From NCBI GenBank assembly GCA_903924715.1, contig CAIYCP010000311.1, forward strand, positions 1-10,514: a DNA stretch of 10,514 nucleotides, written 5' to 3'. This DNA is from an uncultured beta proteobacterium (GTDB taxonomy: Bacteria; Pseudomonadota; Gammaproteobacteria; Burkholderiales; Burkholderiaceae_B). Under the pieces are notes generated by a model that had not been told where the DNA came from, did no database searches, and was given only the letters and a program-made list of their open reading frames with translations. Position numbers and translations under genes: made by a program. Shown piece after piece: positions 1-5,691 of the stretch. The first letter of the stretch is position 1, and each line of letters begins with the position of its first letter.

Positions 1-271
1 CGAGCAAACTGGCCAGTCGTCGCTTGCGCGTGCCTAGAATTCTTGGATCTTCACCTTTCCAAAACCAACCATGGTGCACCAACAGGGCGTCGGCCTTTCG
101 CTCTCCCGCAATCTCGATTAGAGCCTGACTTGCCGTGACGCCCGCGATAATATGAGAGACAGAGTGCTTACCTTCAACCTGCAGACCATTGGGGCAATAA
201 TCCGCGAAGGCGGCTGTATTGAGTGTTACATCCAACCACTGCGTTAAGGTATGTGTTGAAACCGTTTTCAT
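1..271 (-). CDS. NIF3-family dinuclear-metal protein (YbgI-like), N-terminal part only
   Basis: The gene runs off the left edge; the first 90 codons are visible, starting at an ATG (269-271). The N-terminal region has the hallmarks of the NIF3/YbgI family: DYCPNGLQVEG (residues 24-34), an I-AGVTAS segment (42-48), and the metal-site stretch LLVHHGWFWKGE (63-74), where His66 and His67 are the expected metal ligands. Family members form hexameric rings with a two-metal site. They are often annotated as GTP cyclohydrolase type 2-like, but the cellular role is poorly settled, so no specific reaction is claimed. A GGAG ribosome-binding site lies four bases before the ATG. The gene diverges from the protease on the plus strand, with 18 bp between start codons. 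The metal ligands of the C-terminal half lie outside the window, so completeness cannot be judged. Family assignment is confident; function is not. Confidence 0.88.
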   Translation of the reverse strand, partial: MKTVSTHTLTQWLDVTLNTAAFADYCPNGLQVEGKHSVSHIIAGVTASQALIEIAGERKADALLVHHGWFWKGEDPRILGTRKRRLASLL

Positions 272-275
272 AATT

Positions 276-283
276 CTCCAGGA
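276..283. promoter_or_regulatory. Overlapping back-to-back ribosome-binding sites of the divergent pair
   Basis: The eight bases ctccagga serve two genes. Read on the minus strand, GGAG (279-276) sits four bases before the NIF3-family ATG. Read on the plus strand, AGGA (280-283) sits six bases before the protease ATG at 290. Both spacings are usable, which supports both chosen starts. Because only 18 bp separate the start codons, each promoter must lie inside the neighbour's coding sequence; I could not find a convincing -35/-10 pair for either. Confidence 0.6.
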
Positions 284-289
284 TGCCTC

Positions 290-1453
290 ATGCGTCGTCT
301 TTGGCTGGTGTTTGCGCAAGCAGTCACGGTGTGTATTGCGATTCTATTCGTGGTGACGACTTTACGCCCGGATTGGTTGCAGGGCGCATCGCGAGGAGTC
401 GTGTCCTCAAGTACTCAAACGGGCGGGCCTAGGGCAGGCGCTGTTGGTATCGCGCAACAGGCTCCCGGGTCGTATGCGGTAGCCGTAGCGGCTGCAGCCC
501 CGGCGGTGGCCAACATTCACACCACAAAGCGCACGCAAGTTTCTCGAATTCCGTTGCCGCCCGATCCTGTTCTACGTAAATTTTTTGAACAAATGCCGGG
601 GTTTAACCAGTCTCAACAAACGACGAATCTAGGTTCAGGCGTGGTCGTTTCTGCCAAGGGGCATGTACTCACAAATTTTCACGTTGTCGAGGGTGCGGAT
701 GAAATCGTTGTTGCCTTGACCGACGGCCGACAAGCGCTGGCAAAGGTGATTGGCGTTGATGCGGAGTCGGATCTTGCGGTGCTACAGATTGAGCTCAAAG
801 ATTTGCCGGTGCTCGACTTTAGTTCACTGGAGTTGCCACGGGTTGGCGATGTGGTGCTTGCGATCGGCAATCCCTTCGGTGTTGGTCAAACAATTACGAT
901 GGGGATTGTCTCGGCCTTAGGTCGTGCGGGGCTTGGAATTAATACCTACGAGAATTTTATCCAAACCGATGCTGCGATTAATCCGGGCAATTCGGGTGGC
1001 GCCTTGATCGATACGCAAGGTCGGTTAGTGGGTATCAATACGGCCATTTACTCAAAATCAGGTGGCTCCTTGGGTATTGGTTTTGCGATTCCTGCGGAGG
1101 CTGCTCAAAAGGTCATGAGTCAAATCGTCACCTTTGGCTTTGTGAAGCGAGGTTGGCTGGCCATTGAGCCACAAGACATGACCGCAGACTTGGCCCGTGC
1201 GTTTGGACTTGAGCGTGCGGGTGGCGTGATTATTGCTGGGATGATGCGCGATGGGCCAGCGGCCAAAGGCGGGCTCAAAGTGGGCGACATCATTCAAACC
1301 ATTGACGGCAAGCCAGTCAACGATACCCAGCGCTTGATGGCCCGTATTGCGGCTAAAGCGCCAGGAGATCTACTTGAATTAGGCATTTATCGAAATGGCA
1401 GCGCTCAGACTCTGGCTGTAACGGCGGGACAACGGCCCGTCAAACCAAGGTGA
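290..1453 (+). CDS. HtrA/DegS-like periplasmic serine protease, membrane-anchored, one PDZ domain
   Basis: This is an S1C (HtrA) family serine endopeptidase, expected to face the periplasm and act in envelope quality control. Residues 4-23 form one hydrophobic helix without a clear cleavage site, so it is probably a signal anchor. A low-complexity linker follows to about residue 60. The protease domain (about 65-280) has the full triad: His131 in TNFHVVEGAD, Asp161 in ESDLAVLQI and Ser235 in NPGNSGGALI. A single PDZ domain covers about 286-380, with RGWLAI as the peptide-binding loop. At 387 residues with one anchor and one PDZ the architecture is DegS-like rather than two-PDZ DegP/DegQ. True DegS function, cutting RseA to release sigma E, cannot be deduced from architecture, so no symbol is given. 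An AGGA site precedes the ATG by six bases. The gene converges on the XRE regulator with 22 bp between stop codons and no visible terminator there. Confidence 0.93.
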   Translation: MRRLWLVFAQAVTVCIAILFVVTTLRPDWLQGASRGVVSSSTQTGGPRAGAVGIAQQAPGSYAVAVAAAAPAVANIHTTKRTQVSRIPLPPDPVLRKFFEQMPGFNQSQQTTNLGSGVVVSAKGHVLTNFHVVEGADEIVVALTDGRQALAKVIGVDAESDLAVLQIELKDLPVLDFSSLELPRVGDVVLAIGNPFGVGQTITMGIVSALGRAGLGINTYENFIQTDAAINPGNSGGALIDTQGRLVGINTAIYSKSGGSLGIGFAIPAEAAQKVMSQIVTFGFVKRGWLAIEPQDMTADLARAFGLERAGGVIIAGMMRDGPAAKGGLKVGDIIQTIDGKPVNDTQRLMARIAAKAPGDLLELGIYRNGSAQTLAVTAGQRPVKPR

Positions 1454-1475
1454 AAGCGTAACGATTTCGACCGGT

Positions 1476-1820
1476 TTATTTGCTAAGTTCGACCGCAAGC
1501 GATTTGGTTGCCGGAGGAGGGTTCGCCGAGAACACCGATTCAGCCTGAATCAGTAAAGGGCGCCGAACACTGCCATCAAGATGAAAAAAGATTTCTTGCA
1601 GACGCGCGAGTTCTTCATCATCGGTATAAAACCAACTAACTGGCGTATTGAGAATTTCTGCAACGCGGCACATCAACTGATAATCGGGCGAATGTTTGCC
1701 ACGTTCATATTGATTCATACGGGCACTAGCTGACATTGGATCGATACCGGCAAGTTTGCCTAGTTTTTCTTGTGACAACCCCGCGCGTAGACGGGCTTGT
1801 TTAAGACGATGAGCGAGCAC
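1476..1820 (-). CDS. XRE-family helix-turn-helix transcriptional regulator (GTG start)
   Basis: This is a small DNA-binding regulator of 114 residues. The N-terminal Cro/C1-type domain (about 3-65) is clear: RLKQARLRAGLSQEKLGKLAGI followed by a recognition-helix region with SASARMNQYERGKHSPD and then L..VAEILNTPVSWFY. The C-terminal 45 residues match no domain I recognise and may mediate dimerisation; they show no ligand-binding or protease motif. Translation starts at GTG (1818-1820), supported by AAAGGGA (1832-1826) five bases upstream and by the usual position of the RLK..R motif near the N-terminus. It lies downstream of tatC on the same strand, separated by 185 bp of AT-rich DNA that probably holds its own promoter. 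Its targets are unknown. Autoregulation through the nearby palindrome, or control of the adjacent protease, is inference only. Confidence 0.88.
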   Translation of the reverse strand: MLAHRLKQARLRAGLSQEKLGKLAGIDPMSASARMNQYERGKHSPDYQLMCRVAEILNTPVSWFYTDDEELARLQEIFFHLDGSVRRPLLIQAESVFSANPPPATKSLAVELSK

Positions 1821-1919
1821 GATAGTCCCTTTGAAATGCCATCAGTCGAACCACGATAGGTACGACCAAACGGTGTATTAGCTGATTGAGCAGAATAAAA
1901 ATGGCCAGACAGTATTTAA

Positions 1920-1948
1920 AAGATATACCTTAAAACACTTGGTAACAA
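1920..1948 (-). promoter_or_regulatory. Candidate sigma-70 promoter for the XRE regulator
   Basis: On the minus strand there is TTGTTA (1948-1943), a 17-base spacer, and TATCTT (1925-1920). Each hexamer matches the consensus at four of six positions. Transcription would begin near 1913, giving a leader of about 90 bases before the GTG. It lies in the AT-rich gap where a promoter is expected, but the match is only fair and was found by eye. Confidence 0.35.
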
Positions 1949-1950
1949 GT
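1937..1950. promoter_or_regulatory. Near-palindrome, possible operator, overlapping the candidate -35 element
   Basis: The 14 bases acttggtaacaagt are symmetric at 12 of 14 positions, with arms acttg and caagt around four bases. The site covers the candidate -35 hexamer of the XRE gene. Short dyads of this size are typical operators for dimeric Cro/C1-type proteins, so self-repression is a reasonable guess. Nothing in the sequence proves binding, and a chance palindrome of this quality in AT-rich DNA is possible. Confidence 0.3.
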
Positions 1951-1952
1951 AA

Positions 1953-1990
1953 TATTTTGCCTGAAACGATTTTTTGCAAAGGGCAAAATA
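1953..1990. repeat. 9-bp perfect inverted repeat downstream of tatC
   Basis: The arms are tattttgcc (1953-1961) and ggcaaaata (1982-1990), separated by 20 bases. The right-hand arm can also pair as gcaaaa (1983-1988) with ttttgc (1972-1977) around a five-base loop, so two mutually exclusive hairpins share one arm. The repeat begins 15 bases past the tatC stop codon in the direction of transcription. It could be an AT-rich transcription stop or a binding site. The stem is weak and no clean U-run follows it, so it is not called a terminator. Confidence 0.4.
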
Positions 1991-2005
1991 GGTCTATTAA
2001 AGATG

Positions 2006-2830
2006 CTATTTATCAGCAGACTCATCAATTTTGTCTTCACTGCGCGGTTTTACACCGCGCGCAACCAGAATGCCGATTTCGTAAAGTACACACAAAGGTA
2101 CGGCCAGTAAAAACTGACTGACGACGTCGGGTGGTGTGACAACCGCCGCTACAACGAAGGCGCCCACAACGACATAGCCGCGGGCCTCTTTTAATTTTGC
2201 AACGGTGACGATTCCCATGCGTACCAAGAGCACCACGGCGACCGGAACCTCGAAGGTTACGCCGAAGGCCAAGAACATGGTCATGACAAAGCTCAAGTAG
2301 GCTTCGATATCAGGCGCTGGCGTGATAGATTGCGGCGCAAAGGAAGCGATAAACGTGAAGACCGATTTGAAGACGACAAAATAACAAAAGGCCATTCCTC
2401 CTATGAAAAGCAACGAACTTGAAACGATAAGTGGTAAGGCAAGACGTTGCTCGTGTCGATACAAACCCGGTGCCACAAAGGCCCATACTTGGTAGAGCAC
2501 TACAGGCAGTGACACCACAAAGGCGGCCATCATGGTGACCTTCATTGGGACCATAAAAGGGGTGATGACACCCGTGGCGATCATACGTGTGCCTTGAGGC
2601 AGCGAGGCCAACATTGGCGCAGCCAAAATGTCATAGATGACCGACGCGCCTGGGTAGATAAATAAGATGACGAACACCCCGACGACCGTACCAACTGCGT
2701 GCAACAAGCGGGTACGAAGTTCGATCAAATGCGACATAAAACTTTCGTTGGCCTGAGGCGTCTCGGCGGGATCCTGGCCAGACGCAGAGGGATCACCTAG
2801 CGTGTCTTTGTCAGTGTTATTCGTACTCAA
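2006..2830 (-). CDS. tatC: Sec-independent protein translocase subunit TatC (TTG start)
   Basis: TatC is the six-helix inner-membrane core of the twin-arginine translocase and, with TatB, binds the RR signal peptide of folded cargo. Family residues are present: SHLIELRTRLL with Glu37 and Arg39 at the signal-peptide site, PFMVPMK (91-97), YQVWAFVAPGLYRHE ending at Glu127, FEVPV with Glu194, and TPPDVVSQ with Asp235. Hydrophobic segments lie at about 45-65, 98-120, 133-160, 182-204, 219-233 and 238-257. The frame begins at TTG (2828-2830), sharing two bases with the tatB TGA stop, which suggests coupled translation. The only in-frame ATG is codon 32, immediately after the conserved Phe of ESF-SHL, so starting there would clip the conserved N-terminus; TTG is preferred. 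A hydrophilic 30-residue leader and a charged tail flank the core. Family certain; start fairly sure. Confidence 0.95.
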   Translation of the reverse strand: MSTNNTDKDTLGDPSASGQDPAETPQANESFMSHLIELRTRLLHAVGTVVGVFVILFIYPGASVIYDILAAPMLASLPQGTRMIATGVITPFMVPMKVTMMAAFVVSLPVVLYQVWAFVAPGLYRHEQRLALPLIVSSSLLFIGGMAFCYFVVFKSVFTFIASFAPQSITPAPDIEAYLSFVMTMFLAFGVTFEVPVAVVLLVRMGIVTVAKLKEARGYVVVGAFVVAAVVTPPDVVSQFLLAVPLCVLYEIGILVARGVKPRSEDKIDESADK

Positions 2831-3390
2831 AATTTAGATTCCGTAGTCGTGGCAGCAATCGACTTTTGGTGCGGATTTTGTGTGGACGCGGGCGCCATTG
2901 CGTCGATCTCGAGTTGTGTAGGAGTTGGTAGAGGGTTGGGCACGAGCATGGCTTGCACTTCTGCCTCGGCAAATGATTGCGCGCTGGGAGCAGCCGCGGC
3001 TACTTGCGCACTGGCAGAGGCTGAGTCGGTGACCGTTGGCGCTGGAATGTCTGGCGCAACGGGTTCTGGAATATCAGGGTTTGTCATTGATTGTCGCAGC
3101 GCAGAGACGTCTTGCTCAAGAGACTCTAGGGGCTTACGTAACGAGGCCTCGGTATTTTGCAGACTCGATTGCACGCTTTGCGCAGCGTCTTGCATTTGGT
3201 CTTTCAGTTTGCGCAGCTCGTCGAGCTCGACTTCGCGCTGTATGTCGGTTTTGACATCATTGACATAGCGTTGAGCGCGCCCAACTAAATGGCCAAGTGT
3301 ACGTGCCACTTTGGGTAGACGCTCAGGGCCGATCACGACTAGCGCCACGACCCCGATTACGAGTAGTTCTGTAAAGCTGACGTCAAACAT
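2827..3390 (-). CDS. tatB: Sec-independent protein translocase subunit TatB
   Basis: TatB is the single-span partner of TatC in the RR-signal receptor complex. The start MFDVSFTELLVIGVVALVVI carries the conserved Glu8 inside the short membrane helix (about 4-20). It is followed by the hinge GPERLP (21-26) and an amphipathic helix VARTLGHLVGRAQRYVNDVK (28-47). A charged, probably coiled-coil stretch reaches about residue 100. The last 85 residues are Pro/Ala/Ser/Thr-rich and low in complexity, as is common and poorly conserved in TatB. GPERLP and Glu8 separate it from TatA. No good ribosome-binding site is visible before the ATG (3388-3390), in contrast to tatA, which fits a lower need for TatB than TatA. 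The stop codon overlaps the tatC start. Confidence 0.94.
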   Translation of the reverse strand: MFDVSFTELLVIGVVALVVIGPERLPKVARTLGHLVGRAQRYVNDVKTDIQREVELDELRKLKDQMQDAAQSVQSSLQNTEASLRKPLESLEQDVSALRQSMTNPDIPEPVAPDIPAPTVTDSASASAQVAAAAPSAQSFAEAEVQAMLVPNPLPTPTQLEIDAMAPASTQNPHQKSIAATTTESKF

Positions 3391-3416
3391 GGTGTGTGAT
3401 GTGCCAAAGAGACTCA

Positions 3417-3432
3417 GCTAGAAAACGCTAGC
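3417..3432. repeat. Small inverted repeat between tatA and tatB
   Basis: The arms gctag (3417-3421) and ctagc (3428-3432) surround six bases within the 51-bp tatA-tatB gap. No U-run follows on the transcribed strand, so it is not a terminator. It could stabilise the 3' end of a tatA message or lower read-through into tatB, but a five-base stem is weak and may be chance. Confidence 0.2.
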
Positions 3433-3441
3433 CGAAAAGGA

Positions 3442-3702
3442 TTAGTGCGTACCGGGTTGAGTATTTGTTTTTTCTTTTGCTTGCACATCGATGGTCTCGC
3501 CGGTGGCCACACGTTGAACGGGTGCTGCCTCTGCGGTTGCAGCTGCGTCGCCTTCTTTTGCATTGGGGTCTTTCATGCCCTCTTTAAAGCCTTTGACGGC
3601 CCCGCCTAAATCAGCGCCAATATTTCGAATCTTTTTTGTTCCAAAAATCAGTGCCACGATCACTAGAACAATTAGCCAGTGCCAAATGCTAAAACTACCC
3701 AT
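3442..3702 (-). CDS. tatA: Sec-independent protein translocase subunit TatA
   Basis: TatA is the abundant subunit that assembles at the TatBC complex to let folded proteins cross the inner membrane. The 86-residue protein has the classic plan. A short membrane helix, SIWHWLIVLVIVALIF (5-20), is followed by the FGTKKI hinge with Phe20 and Gly21, an amphipathic helix, NIGADLGGAVKGFKEGMKD (27-45), and a hydrophilic tail. The FGTKK hinge and the absence of Glu in the membrane helix distinguish it from TatB. The ATG (3700-3702) has a good GGAGA site (3713-3709) six bases upstream. It lies 14 bp after the HIT gene, so co-transcription with the upstream cluster is likely. Confidence 0.95.
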   Translation of the reverse strand: MGSFSIWHWLIVLVIVALIFGTKKIRNIGADLGGAVKGFKEGMKDPNAKEGDAAATAEAAPVQRVATGETIDVQAKEKTNTQPGTH

Positions 3703-3716
3703 AATTTTTCTCCGGA

Positions 3717-4085
3717 TTAGTTCTTGATGGGGGTGAACCCCTGCCAGGGACGCTTACCACCAAGGATGTGAAAATGAAGATGATTAATTTCTTGGCCACC
3801 TTCAAGGCCCGCGTTTGCGGTGAGACGAAAACCGCCTTCGGGCCCTGGGTTGCAGCCATTTTCTAGCGCAATACGCCCAACCTTAGTTAGCATTCTACCT
3901 AACCAGCCAGCGTCGTCGGGTTTGACGTCTTGCATGGACACGACATGATGGCGGGGGACCATCAATAAATGTACGGGAGCAGCCGGGTGAATGTCATGAA
4001 AAACCACACAATCGTCGTCTGTATAGACAATTTTTGCCGGGATTTCGCCTTTCACAATCTTGCAGAATAAACAGTTTTCGCTCAT
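3717..4085 (-). CDS. hinT: HIT-family nucleoside phosphoramidase-like protein (HinT type)
   Basis: This is a 122-residue histidine-triad protein. HinT-type members are cytosolic dimers that hydrolyse purine nucleoside phosphoramidates and AMP-lysine-type adducts; the natural substrate is uncertain. The start CLFCKIVKGEIPAKIVY (5-21) and the HPAAPVHLLMVPRHH block (33-47) are typical. The signature triad is His102-Leu-His104-Phe-His106, in HLHFHILGG, with His104 the expected nucleophile by comparison with HINT1. Length is normal for the family. It starts nine bases after the hisE stop and ends 14 bases before tatA. This bridging position between his and tat genes is one I recall from other betaproteobacteria. 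No link between its activity and either pathway can be read from the sequence. Confidence 0.93.
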   Translation of the reverse strand: MSENCLFCKIVKGEIPAKIVYTDDDCVVFHDIHPAAPVHLLMVPRHHVVSMQDVKPDDAGWLGRMLTKVGRIALENGCNPGPEGGFRLTANAGLEGGQEINHLHFHILGGKRPWQGFTPIKN

Positions 4086-4094
4086 GGCAGTGAA

Positions 4095-4475
4095 TTAGAG
4101 GTTGCGGGAAGCTTTTTCTTGAAGGCCAGAGACCCCTTCACGTCGTGCGAGTTCTGCCAACACTTGCTCGGGTCTCAGGCCGTGTTCGGTTAACACGACC
4201 AAGCAATGAAACCACAAATCGGCCGTTTCTGCCACGATACGGTCGGCCTGCCCGTCTTTCACGGCCATCACAAGTTCGGTCGCCTCTTCGCCAATTTTTT
4301 TCAAAGCGGCGTCTGGCCCCTTTGAAAACAACTTTGCCACGTATGAGGTCGCCGGATCGCCCCCTCGGGCGGGTAGACGGGTCGCGAGAATGTCGGCGAT
4401 TCGAGCCAGTATGGTGTCAGAGGCTTGAGCATTGACTGGCGTGGTCGGAGATACGGTCATTTTGGGAGGGGTCAC
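4095..4475 (-). CDS. hisE: Phosphoribosyl-ATP pyrophosphatase HisE (GTG start)
   Basis: HisE performs the second step of histidine synthesis, releasing pyrophosphate from phosphoribosyl-ATP; it is an all-alpha NTP-pyrophosphohydrolase. The core ILARIADILATRLPARGGDPATSYVAKLF leads into KKIGEEATELVMAVKDG, whose Glu cluster binds Mg2+, and then VAETADLWFHCLVVL, with another acidic metal-binding element. The frame starts at GTG (4473-4475), overlapping the hisI TGA stop in a GTGA junction, which points to coupled translation. An ATG five codons later (4458-4460) is an alternative start but has no ribosome-binding site before it. HisE and HisI are separate genes here, unlike the fused HisIE of enterobacteria. 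Confidence 0.95.
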   Translation of the reverse strand: MTPPKMTVSPTTPVNAQASDTILARIADILATRLPARGGDPATSYVAKLFSKGPDAALKKIGEEATELVMAVKDGQADRIVAETADLWFHCLVVLTEHGLRPEQVLAELARREGVSGLQEKASRNL

Positions 4476-4885
4476 TTATAAATGAGCTCGGGGTCTTTGA
4501 GAACCGGGTCAACGGTGACCCATTTAGAAGCTTGCGGGTCGGCGCTTTGTTCAAAACGCCGATAAAAACAGCTTGCGCGCCCAGTATGACAGGCGATGCC
4601 GCCGATTTGGTCGATCTTGAGCAAAATGACATCACCATCACAATCTAGCCTGAGCTCGACGAGCTGTTGAATGTGGCCAGACTCTTCACCCTTGCGCCAG
4701 ATGCGGTTGCGCGAGCGAGACCAAAAAACTGCGCGACCCGTGTTTGCGGTCTCAGTTAAGGCCTCGGCGTTCATCCAGGCGACCATCAAGATTTGCCCAG
4801 TGCTGGCATCTTGCGAAATCGCTGGAATCAAACCTTGTGTATCGAACTTAACCTCGGCAAGCCAGGCGGGAGTTGTCGTCATCAT
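4472..4885 (-). CDS. hisI: Phosphoribosyl-AMP cyclohydrolase HisI
   Basis: HisI opens the adenine ring of phosphoribosyl-AMP, the third step of the pathway, using zinc and magnesium. Visible family blocks are G-ILMVAWMN (30-39), the FWSRSRNRIWRKGEESGH stretch (54-71), the metal-binding Asp81-Cys82-Asp83-x-Asp85, and CHTGRASCF with Cys99, His100 and Cys106. At 137 residues it is a stand-alone cyclohydrolase with no HisE domain attached. The ATG (4883-4885) starts two bases after the hisF stop codon; an adjacent second ATG is equally possible and would shorten it by one residue. No strong ribosome-binding site is visible, so it probably depends on ribosomes arriving from hisF. Confidence 0.95.
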   Translation of the reverse strand: MMTTTPAWLAEVKFDTQGLIPAISQDASTGQILMVAWMNAEALTETANTGRAVFWSRSRNRIWRKGEESGHIQQLVELRLDCDGDVILLKIDQIGGIACHTGRASCFYRRFEQSADPQASKWVTVDPVLKDPELIYK

Positions 4886-4887
4886 AG

Positions 4888-5691
4888 TTAGCCGTGTCGG
4901 ACCGCAATACCTTGGTTTGCCATAAAGTCTTTGGCCTGACGCACGGTGAACTCACCGTAGTGAAAAATACTGGCAGCCAGTACCGCGCTGGCGCCGCCTA
5001 GTGTGACGCCGTCGGCGAGATGTTGCAAGTTACCCACGCCACCTGAGGCGATCACCGGAATTGAAACAGCATCGGCCACCGCACGCGTCAGCGCAAGATC
5101 GAACCCTGATTTTGTTCCGTCACGGTCCATGCTTGTTAATAAAAGTTCGCCCGCACCGTAGTCGGCCATTTGACGCGCCCAGGTGACAACGTCTAGGCCG
5201 GTGCCGCGGCGACCGCCATGGGTAAAGACTTCCCAGGCCGGCGTTGCGCTGCCAACGACTTGCCGAGCATCAATCGCAACGACAATACATTGCGAGCCAT
5301 GATAGTTCGACGCTGAACGAACGAGCTCTGGATTGGCGACGGCCGCGCTGTTGATTGAAACTTTATCGGCACCCGCATTGAGCAGGCGCTGCACATCACT
5401 GACCTGACGCACGCCGCCGCCAACAGTAAGCGGGATAAATACTTGAGAGGCGACTTGTTCGATGATTGAAAGGATTAAATCACGCTCGTCACTTGTGGCC
5501 GTGATATCCAGAAAGGTTAGCTCATCAGCGCCTTGCTCGTTGTAGCGTTGGGCAATTTCAATCGGGTCGCCCGCGTCAATCAAATCAACAAAGTTCACGC
5601 CCTTGACCACGCGCCCAGCCGTGACATCGAGACACGGAATAATTCGACGAGTCAGGCCGCTACTGGTGCTAGGCGCGACCAGTTGACTCAT
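4888..5691 (-). CDS. hisF: Imidazole glycerol phosphate synthase cyclase subunit HisF
   Basis: HisF is the TIM-barrel cyclase half of imidazole glycerol phosphate synthase. It takes ammonia from HisH and converts PRFAR to imidazole glycerol phosphate and AICAR, linking histidine and purine synthesis. The catalytic aspartates are Asp22 in RIIPCLDV and Asp141 in VVAIDARQ. The two half-barrel phosphate loops are visible as PLTVGGGVR (87-95) and IPVIASGGV. The 267-residue protein has about 11 extra residues before the usual RRIIPCLDV start. No better start lies inside, and the ATG overlaps the hisA stop in an ATGA junction, so the longer form is kept. Confidence 0.97.
   Translation of the reverse strand: MSQLVAPSTSSGLTRRIIPCLDVTAGRVVKGVNFVDLIDAGDPIEIAQRYNEQGADELTFLDITATSDERDLILSIIEQVASQVFIPLTVGGGVRQVSDVQRLLNAGADKVSINSAAVANPELVRSASNYHGSQCIVVAIDARQVVGSATPAWEVFTHGGRRGTGLDVVTWARQMADYGAGELLLTSMDRDGTKSGFDLALTRAVADAVSIPVIASGGVGNLQHLADGVTLGGASAVLAASIFHYGEFTVRQAKDFMANQGIAVRHG

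Noticed and set aside
269..274. CATAAT as a -10 for the plus-strand protease
   Set aside because: No -35 match at 16-18 bases, and transcription would start within the ribosome-binding site.
1466..1495. Direct repeat ttcgaccg (1466-1473 and 1488-1495) around the convergent protease/XRE stop codons
   Set aside because: Only eight bases, it does not form a hairpin, and one copy is inside the XRE coding sequence; most likely chance.
1939..2121. 60-codon plus-strand open frame over the tatC 3' end and spacer
   Set aside because: Half of it is antisense to tatC, the rest lies in AT-rich spacer; no ribosome-binding site or motif supports it.
2849..3268. 139-codon open frame on the plus strand, opposite tatB
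   Set aside because: It mirrors the low-complexity Ala/Ser/Pro tail of tatB, has no recognisable domain, and tatB is clearly the real gene.
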